Source: Rhizobiaceae bacterium (GTDB lineage Bacteria > Pseudomonadota > Alphaproteobacteria > Rhizobiales > Rhizobiaceae). Taken from it: a stretch of DNA of 11,374 bases. Under the pieces are notes generated by a model. It saw nothing but the letters and a program-made list of their open reading frames with translations. It was not told the DNA's origin and did not search any database. Positions 6,883-11,374 of this stretch are shown piece by piece. Position 1 is the first letter of the stretch. Every line of letters begins with the position of its first letter. Both the position numbers and the translations under genes were made by a program. The DNA is taken from NCBI GenBank assembly GCA_014380965.1, contig JACMIV010000387.1, positions 1 to 11,374 of the forward strand. The letters run 5' to 3'.

Positions 6883-7005
6883 GCGCATCGGTTCGGCGCC
6901 GGTTTCGGCGCGGAATGCTCTCACGATCGCCCCAACCCAATTGACGACGCGCGGACCGCCGGGAGGAAACGGCACAAGGCTCCAGCGCTCGCGGAGGAGA
7001 AGACA

Positions 7006-8577
7006 ATGGCAGCACCCTACGCACTCGACGACGCAACTGTGTTCGTCATCGTCGGCTCCGGCGCCGGCGGCGGAACGCTCGGCACCCAGCTCGCCCTCAA
7101 GGGCATCGACACCGTGATCCTCGAAGCCGGCTCGCGGCACGAGACCTGGGACTTCATCCAGGACGAATGGCCGAGCTTTTCGCAGCTCGCCTGGACCGAC
7201 AAGCGCATGACTTCGGGCGATTGGCGCGTCGCCAAGGATTTCCCGAACCTGCCGGCCTGGATCGTCAAGGCCGTCGGCGGCTCGACCACACACTGGGCCG
7301 GCGCCTCGCTGCGCTTCCAAGACCATGAATTCAAGACGAAGACGACCTACGGCGAGCTCGCCGGGGCGAACCTCCTCGACTGGCCGGTCGACTCCGCGGA
7401 AATGGACCCCTGGTACACGATGGCGGAAGACCGGATGGGCGTGACCACGACCAACGGCATCCCCGGCCTTCCCGGCAACAACAATTACAAGGTGCTGGAA
7501 GCGGGCGCCAAGAAGCTCGGCTACAAGGAGGTCTCGACGGGGCGAATGGCGATCAACTCGCAGCCGCGCGACGACCGCGGCTCGTGCCTGCAGATGGGCT
7601 TCTGCTTCCAGGGCTGCGCATCCGGCGCAAAATGGTCGACCCTCGTCGCCGAGATTCCGAAGGGCGAGGCGACCGGCAAGCTCGAGGTGCGACCCGACTG
7701 CCAGGTTCTGCGCATCGAGCACGACGACGCCGGCAAGGTGACGGGCGTCGTCTATGCCGATAAGGACGGCAAGGAACAGCGCCAGAGCGCCCGCGGCGTC
7801 GCCGTCGCCGGCAACTCGATCGAGAGCCCGCGCCTCCTCCTCAACTCGCACTCGTCGAAATTCCCCGACGGCCTCGCGAACTCCTCCGGCCAGGTCGGCA
7901 AGAACTACATGCGCCACACGACCGGATCGGTCTATGGCATCTTCGACAAGCCGGTTCATATGTACCGCGGCACGACCATGGCCGGCATCGTTCGCGACGA
8001 GGCCAGGCACGACACGTCGCGCGGCTTTGCCGGCGGCTACGAGCTGGAGACGCTGTCGCTCGGCATCCCCTTCATGGCCGCCTTCCTCAATCCCGGCGGC
8101 TGGGGCCGACAGTTCGCGTCCGACATGGACGAGTACAAGAACATGGCCGGCTTGTGGATCGTCGGCGAGGACATGCCGCGCGAGGAGAACCGCATCACGC
8201 TCCACGGCACCGAGAAGGACAAGTTCGGCATGCCGATCGCCTCGGTCCATTTCGACGACCACGAGAACGACACGGCGATGCGCAACCACGCCTTCAAGCA
8301 GGGCGCGGCGATCTACGACGCGGTCGGTGCCATCCGCACCATCGAGACCCCGCCTTATCCCTCGACCCACAACATGGGCACCAACCGCATGAGCGAGCGG
8401 GCGGAGGACGGCGTCGTCAACCGCTTCGGCCAGACGCACGACATACAGAACCTCTTCGTCTCCGACGGCTCGCAGTTCACGACGGGCGCGGCAGAGAACC
8501 CGACGCTGACGATCGTGGCGCTGGCCTTGCGGCAGGCCGATCACATCGCGGGACGGATGGCAAAGGGCGAGCTGTAG
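7006..8577 (+). CDS. GMC family FAD-dependent dehydrogenase with a predicted 3Fe-4S motif
   Basis: A 523-residue product. The FAD dinucleotide motif is VGSGAGGGTLGTQLALKG (16-33), with the ribose-binding E40 in VILEAG. A cysteine motif C194-X5-C200-X3-C204 lies in RGSCLQMGFCFQGC and has the spacing of the 3Fe-4S ligands described for bacterial FAD-glucose dehydrogenase. The C-terminus has THNMGTNRM (H455) and ENPTLTIVALALR (N498), the GMC catalytic His/Asn pair, 43 residues apart. It therefore looks like a sugar or polyol dehydrogenase rather than an oxidase; the substrate is not readable. It has no signal peptide and probably travels with the Tat subunit encoded upstream. The ATG has GGAGGAG 6 nt upstream. 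No cytochrome c gene follows; a terminator lies 38 bp after the stop. Confidence 0.9.
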   Translation: MAAPYALDDATVFVIVGSGAGGGTLGTQLALKGIDTVILEAGSRHETWDFIQDEWPSFSQLAWTDKRMTSGDWRVAKDFPNLPAWIVKAVGGSTTHWAGASLRFQDHEFKTKTTYGELAGANLLDWPVDSAEMDPWYTMAEDRMGVTTTNGIPGLPGNNNYKVLEAGAKKLGYKEVSTGRMAINSQPRDDRGSCLQMGFCFQGCASGAKWSTLVAEIPKGEATGKLEVRPDCQVLRIEHDDAGKVTGVVYADKDGKEQRQSARGVAVAGNSIESPRLLLNSHSSKFPDGLANSSGQVGKNYMRHTTGSVYGIFDKPVHMYRGTTMAGIVRDEARHDTSRGFAGGYELETLSLGIPFMAAFLNPGGWGRQFASDMDEYKNMAGLWIVGEDMPREENRITLHGTEKDKFGMPIASVHFDDHENDTAMRNHAFKQGAAIYDAVGAIRTIETPPYPSTHNMGTNRMSERAEDGVVNRFGQTHDIQNLFVSDGSQFTTGAAENPTLTIVALALRQADHIAGRMAKGEL

Positions 8578-8615
8578 AATCCGACGACCGAGGATTTCCG
8601 CAGCGATGAATTGTC

Positions 8616-8653
8616 AACAATAGAAGCCTGCCTCGCGACAGGCTTTTATTGTT
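8616..8653. terminator. Bidirectional rho-independent terminator
   Basis: AACAATA-G-AAGCCTG (8616-8630) pairs with CAGGCTT-T-TATTGTT (8639-8653) around an 8-base loop, a 15-position stem with one G-T pair. AT-rich outer arms supply U-tracts on both strands. It separates the convergent GMC gene and the 52-aa gene and can end both transcripts. Confidence 0.85.
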
Positions 8654-8668
8654 TAATGGGATGCGCGC

Positions 8669-8827
8669 CTATTTTGCTTTGCACTGGTTGCACTGTTCCT
8701 TACCGGCCGGTCTTTCGTTGCCCTTCGTCCATCGCGCGTCGGGATAGTTGTTGAGGCTGCACGAGGTCTCCCAATGATAAGTGTCGCCGGAATCTTTGTA
8801 GTAGTAGGGCGCCTTGGGTGTCGACAT
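8669..8827 (-). CDS. Small Cys/His-containing protein of 52 aa, unknown function
   Basis: The ATG at 8827 has GGAG 8 nt upstream and opens a 52-codon frame ending in TAG at 8669. The product begins MSTPKAPYYYKDSGDTYHWE and ends PAGKEQCNQCKAK. H18, C23, C46 and C49 could form a small metal site; the layout of a TYH/C pair followed by a CxxC near the end resembles tiny Ada-like zinc microdomains, but I do not recognise a named family. Real coding is supported by the ribosome binding site, aromatic/Cys content unlike random GC-rich frames, and the terminator 16 bp after the stop. It lies 82 bp downstream of the FMN reductase gene on the same strand and could be transcribed with it or on its own. 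Its ribosome binding site lies inside a hairpin. Confidence 0.75.
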   Translation of the reverse strand: MSTPKAPYYYKDSGDTYHWETSCSLNNYPDARWTKGNERPAGKEQCNQCKAK

Positions 8828-8833
8828 GGAATC

Positions 8834-8860
8834 ATCTCCGGTTTCAATACAGCCGGAGAT
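8834..8860 (-). promoter_or_regulatory. Hairpin covering the ribosome binding site of the 52-aa gene
   Basis: In the minus-strand transcript ATCTCCGG (8860-8853) and CCGGAGAT (8841-8834) are perfect 8-bp inverted repeats around an 11-base loop. The second arm contains the GGAG ribosome binding site, which would be paired. This could limit translation unless melted or bound. Confidence 0.55.
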
Positions 8861-8909
8861 TTAGCGATTGCGCTTGGGAATGCAATCAAAAAGAGAAACG
8901 ATGCGGCCT

Positions 8910-9491
8910 TCAGTAAGGCGTCCCGCCCTCACGCCCCGCCTTCATCGCCCTTGCATACCATTCTAGCTCGTCGAGGAACTTCCCGGCCGCTCTGACGAGC
9001 CATTCCCCGTCCTTCAGCACCCCTGCTTCGTCGAAGAGCTTGCCGATCTCCGGGATCGGCAGCAGCGAGGGGATCGAGACCATGCCCTGCTCGGGCAGCG
9101 TCATGCGAAGCTGCATGGCGGCGCGCACGCCGCCGTAGCGGCCGGCCGAGTAGCAGGCGATGCCTGCCGGGCGCCAGAAGAACTCCTCGAGAAAATGGTC
9201 CATCAGGTTCTTGAGGGCTGGCGGAATGCCGTGATTGTATTCGCCCGAGACAATGAGGATCGCGTCCGCCTTTCGGAAGGTCTCGGCCACCTCCGCCATC
9301 CCGCCGGGCGCCTCGCCCTCGGCATAGTAAGCAAAGCGCTTTTCCAGAAGCGGAAATGGATGCTCGATCGGATCGACGAGCGTCGCCGCATGGCCCCGGG
9401 CCTCGATCGTCGAGACCAGCCAGCGGGCAGCCCGGATGCCGAGACGGTCGGGGCGGACGGAGCCGTAGACGACGGCGATGGAGAGGGTCAT
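8910..9491 (-). CDS. NAD(P)H-dependent FMN reductase family flavoprotein
   Basis: A 193-residue, full-length flavodoxin-like protein. The phosphate-binding start IAVVYGSVRPDRLGIRAARW (5-24) and the FMN-binding SGEYNHGIPPALKNLMDHF mark the FMN_red (PF03358) family. Members reduce FMN, quinones, azo dyes or chromate with NAD(P)H in the cytoplasm; the particular acceptor is unknown. The ATG at 9491 has AAGGA 10 nt upstream, a slightly long spacing, and that site lies within a hairpin. The gene is followed by the 52-aa gene and preceded by a 506-bp gap, so it probably has its own promoter. Confidence 0.9.
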   Translation of the reverse strand: MTLSIAVVYGSVRPDRLGIRAARWLVSTIEARGHAATLVDPIEHPFPLLEKRFAYYAEGEAPGGMAEVAETFRKADAILIVSGEYNHGIPPALKNLMDHFLEEFFWRPAGIACYSAGRYGGVRAAMQLRMTLPEQGMVSIPSLLPIPEIGKLFDEAGVLKDGEWLVRAAGKFLDELEWYARAMKAGREGGTPY

Positions 9492-9501
9492 GGGGCTATG
9501 G

Positions 9502-9522
9502 TCCTTGCCGGTTTCGCAAGGA
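9502..9522 (-). promoter_or_regulatory. Hairpin covering the ribosome binding site of the FMN reductase gene
   Basis: In the minus-strand transcript TCCTTGC (9522-9516) pairs with GCAAGGA (9508-9502) around a 7-base loop. The second arm holds the AAGGA ribosome binding site, 10 nt before the ATG at 9491. Confidence 0.5.
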
Positions 9523-9636
9523 AGCTATTGGTTTGATCGACGGGAACAAGGGACGATCTCTGCAAGTCCTGATCGCGGATCGCCGTCAACGGTCTTGCTG
9601 CCATTCGTCCAGATGCTGCCTCATCCCCTGCCATGG

Positions 9637-9775
9637 CGTCATCCTGCGCCGCGTCCCGAAACTCCAGGGTCGGAACTCAGGATGCGACGTTCGCGGGCCG
9701 TCGACATCGGCGCTCGGATTCTTGCGGCGTGTGCTTACTGGAACTGGATGCTTGGGACGGTGCCCGAGCATGACG
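9637..9775. repeat. Palindromic intergenic element, copy 1
   Basis: The left end (from 9637) begins CGTCATCCTGCGCC and reaches GTCCCG. The right end, read on the other strand from 9775, begins CGTCATGCTCGGGC and reaches GTCCC. The two ends are degenerate inverted repeats with one gap. A right-end hairpin is ATGCTTGGG (9748-9756) with CCCGAGCAT (9763-9771). CATCCTG (9640-9646) and CAGGATG (9678-9684) form a further inner dyad. It is similar to the short palindromic intergenic repeats common in Rhizobiales genomes. Confidence 0.6.
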
Positions 9776-9832
9776 ACGGTGGGGTGGGGCTGGATCGTCC
9801 GTAGGAGCCAAGGCTGCAGGCCTTTTCAGAAA

Positions 9833-9938
9833 CGTCATGTTCGGGCCCTGTCCCGAGCATGCAGGAAACCGGGCTCCGACCTGAATCGGAAAGCCCGCGA
9901 GATTCTCAGCGCCTACGGGACAAAGTCCGAGTATGACG
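9833..9938. repeat. Palindromic intergenic element, copy 2
   Basis: The ends are 23-base imperfect inverted repeats: CGTCATGTTCGGGCC to GTCCCG at 9833-9855, and, on the other strand from 9938, CGTCATACTCGGACT to GTCCCG. They differ at five positions and flank a centre of about 60 bp. The left end also folds on itself, CATGTTCGGG (9836-9845) with CCCGAGCATG (9852-9861). The ends match those of copy 1, so both belong to one family. Confidence 0.65.
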
Positions 9939-9997
9939 GTCGTGCATTCGGCCCCCCGCCCATCTCGATTGTGTCCGTACCTAATACGAAGCATCCC

Positions 9998-10942
9998 TCA
10001 CGGCAGCGGGATGAACTCCGCATCGTCGCCCGGCGGCAGATGGAAGCGGCCCTTCTCGAAGTCCGCCGTCCGCCAGGCCTCCTTCGCCGCCTCGATCTTC
10101 TCCTTGGAGGAGGCGACGAAGTTCCACCAGATGTGGCGCGGCCCTTCCAGCGTGTCGCCGCCGAGCAGCATCAACCGCGCTCCGGCCGCCCCCGCCGTTA
10201 CGGTGATGGCGTCGCCCGGCCGGAACACCATCATGCGCCCGGCCTCGAAGGTCTCGCCGGCGATCTCGGCGGCTCCCTCGCCGATGTAGACGCCGCGGTC
10301 CTCGTGCCCGTCGGGGAGCGGCAGCCGGGCGCCCGGCTGGAGCTGCGCATCGGCATAGAACATCTGCGAGAACGTCTTCACCGGCGCCCGCTCCCCATAG
10401 GCTGTGCCGAGGATGAGACGGACGGTCTTGCCCTCTCCTTCCAGAACCGGAAGTTCCGCCGCGCCGCGATGCTCGAAGGATGCGTCGCGACCCTCGTCGG
10501 CCTCGGGCAGCGCCACCCAGGTCTGGATGCCGGAAAGGCGATGGCGCGTCGCCCTCGTTTCGGAACCGGTCCGTTCGGAATGAGTGACGCCGCTGCCGGC
10601 GATCATCCAGTTCACGTCGCCGGGCACGATCGTCTGATCGGCGCCGGTCGAATCACGGTGCCGAAACGATCCCTCCAGCAAATAGGTGACCGTCGCGAGG
10701 CCGATATGGGGATGCGGGCGCACGTCGATGCCGCCCTCGGTCAGAAACTCCACCGGCCCCATCTGGTCGAAGAAGATGAAGGGGCCGACCATCTGCCTTT
10801 TCGGCGCGGGCAGCGCGCGCCGCACCGAAAAGCCGCCGAGATCGCGGGCGCGCGGGATGATCAGCGTTTCGATGGCGTCGAGGCCGCCGGCCTTCGCACC
10901 GGAGGCGGGGCAATGCGGTTCGAGGGCGGGATTCCAGCTCAT
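9998..10942 (-). CDS. Pirin family protein
   Basis: A 314-residue bicupin. The N-terminal cupin has the pirin motif RPHPHIGLATVTYLLEG with H77 and H79, and GSGVTHSE with H121 and E123, the expected metal ligands. The C-terminal domain ends with GPRHIWWNFVASSKEKIEAA, a pirin C-terminal signature. Bacterial pirins include iron-binding quercetin 2,3-dioxygenases and metabolic regulators; which applies here is unknown. The ATG at 10942 (MSWNPALEPH) has AAGGGG 9 nt upstream; longer frames run through the GNAT gene and are unlikely. It lies 41 bp after the GNAT gene on the same strand, probably one operon. Confidence 0.93.
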   Translation of the reverse strand: MSWNPALEPHCPASGAKAGGLDAIETLIIPRARDLGGFSVRRALPAPKRQMVGPFIFFDQMGPVEFLTEGGIDVRPHPHIGLATVTYLLEGSFRHRDSTGADQTIVPGDVNWMIAGSGVTHSERTGSETRATRHRLSGIQTWVALPEADEGRDASFEHRGAAELPVLEGEGKTVRLILGTAYGERAPVKTFSQMFYADAQLQPGARLPLPDGHEDRGVYIGEGAAEIAGETFEAGRMMVFRPGDAITVTAGAAGARLMLLGGDTLEGPRHIWWNFVASSKEKIEAAKEAWRTADFEKGRFHLPPGDDAEFIPLP

Positions 10943-10983
10943 GTCGGTATGCCCCTTCTCGGGAGGAGTGTTGACGGATCGCC

Positions 10984-11280
10984 TCAGCGTTTCAGGACGT
11001 CGGCCCATTCCGGATGCCTGGCGAACTGGGCGTTTGCGAAAGGGCAGAGGGGCATGATCGTCTTGCCGGCGGCTCGCGCATCCTCCACGGCGCGCGTGAC
11101 GAGACGAAGACCCGCCCCCTGTCCCCGGAAAGCGTCGGGCACCTCGGTGTGATCGATGATGATCATCGAGGAGCCGGCCTTCGAGAACGTCATTTCGGCG
11201 ATCGCGCCGCCGGGTCCGCGCAGGACGTAGCGGCCCTTGGATTGCGTGTCCTCGCGCTCGATCTCGGGCGTCTCGCTCAC
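10984..11280 (-). CDS. Small GNAT-like N-acetyltransferase (PF14542 / YjdJ type)
   Basis: A 98-residue product of normal length for this one-domain family. It shows GGAIAEMTFSK, the strand IIIDHTEVPDAFRGQGAG with the acetyl-CoA-binding RGQGAG (52-57), and PLCPFANAQFARHPEWADVL near the end, where the family has a conserved Cys in a PxCPF block. The acceptor is unknown. The start is GTG at 11280, overlapping the TGA of the preceding frame as GTGA, with AGGA 7 nt upstream. It is the middle gene of a likely operon with the unidentified upstream gene and pirin. Confidence 0.87.
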   Translation of the reverse strand: MSETPEIEREDTQSKGRYVLRGPGGAIAEMTFSKAGSSMIIIDHTEVPDAFRGQGAGLRLVTRAVEDARAAGKTIMPLCPFANAQFARHPEWADVLKR

Positions 11281-11374
11281 ATCGCCATCCTGTCTTCGAC
11301 GGCAGGGGCTTGCGCCTCCGCGCGGGTGGCACCGGCGAGGAGCTGCGCCGCAGCAAGGAGTTCGTCCTGCCGGA
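11277..11374 (-). CDS. C-terminal end of an unidentified gene (runs off the right edge)
   Basis: A frame open from the right edge gives 31 residues (RQDELLAAAQLLAGATRAEA... ending DRMAM) and a TGA that overlaps the GNAT start by four bases. The amphipathic Ala/Leu-rich helix, a high share of G/C at third codon positions, and the coupling overlap suggest it is real. It is too short to identify. Confidence 0.5.
   Translation of the reverse strand, partial: RQDELLAAAQLLAGATRAEAQAPAVEDRMAM

Larger units (their letters stand above)
9492..9997. other. Gene-free region between the FMN reductase and pirin genes
   Basis: About 500 bp in which no frame has both a ribosome binding site and recognisable protein features. 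It contains the FMN reductase leader (9492-9600), with a TTGACG hexamer on the minus strand near 9590 but no good -10. Two degenerate palindromic elements, annotated separately, take up about half of it. Confidence 0.6.

Noticed and set aside
6883..7005. Promoter between the Tat subunit and GMC genes (TTGACG near 6942)
   Set aside because: No acceptable -10 at the right distance; co-transcription with the upstream gene is simpler.
6163..8544. 793-codon open frame antisense to the VOC, Tat and GMC genes
   Set aside because: It is an Arg/Val/Ala/Gly-rich shadow of GC-rich codons, with no ribosome binding site or family motif, and it lies fully opposite well-supported genes.
8653..8889. 78-codon minus-strand frame overlapping the 52-aa gene
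   Set aside because: It is in another phase, lacks a placed ribosome binding site, and its composition is random-like compared with the 52-aa frame.
9356..11152. 598-codon plus-strand open frame across the FMN reductase start, the repeats and pirin
   Set aside because: It crosses repeats and is antisense to pirin, with no start signal or conserved block.

Overview
The window is GC-rich, densely packed chromosomal DNA. It has GTG starts, a GTTC-N7-GTTC LexA box, an imuA-imuB mutagenesis cassette, and protein types (an RHH_4-type regulator, DUF1737, a TIGR02117/DUF2459 protein) typical of Alphaproteobacteria. I infer a member of the Hyphomicrobiales (Rhizobiales); the sequence does not let me name a species. 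I see no rRNA, tRNA, CRISPR, insertion sequence or phage gene.

Left end (1-1745, minus strand): the start of imuB and all of imuA, with the imuB 5' end overlapping the imuA 3' end. A LexA box lies 61 bp upstream of the imuA start, so this is an SOS-controlled error-prone translesion synthesis cassette; dnaE2 would be expected beyond base 1. An AT-richer intergenic stretch follows, then a small plus-strand metallopeptidase-like gene (2050-2484) that converges on a minus-strand operon.

Middle (2498-5522): the minus-strand operon is CitE-like lyase, DUF1737 protein, TIGR02117/DUF2459 protein. It is divergent from leuD, the leucine-pathway isopropylmalate isomerase small subunit. A small ribbon-helix-helix regulator with a likely sigma-70-type promoter follows leuD.

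Redox cluster (5865-8577, plus strand): a glyoxalase-I-like VOC protein, a Tat-exported small subunit, and a GMC flavoprotein dehydrogenase with a C-X5-C-X3-C motif matching 3Fe-4S dehydrogenases. The flavoprotein has no signal peptide of its own and probably leaves the cell with the Tat subunit. The usual cytochrome c subunit is absent: a strong bidirectional terminator follows directly.

Right end (8669-11374, minus strand): a 52-aa Cys/His protein, an NAD(P)H:FMN reductase-type flavoprotein, a gene-free stretch of about 500 bp with two degenerate palindromic intergenic elements, a pirin, a small GNAT-like acetyltransferase, and the last codons of a further gene. Both the 52-aa gene and the FMN reductase gene have an upstream hairpin that pairs their own ribosome binding site. 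Most of the window is ordinary chromosome. The best leads are those hairpins with the small protein, the cytochrome-less GMC/Tat pair, the palindromic elements, and an operator-like palindrome next to the RHH regulator.
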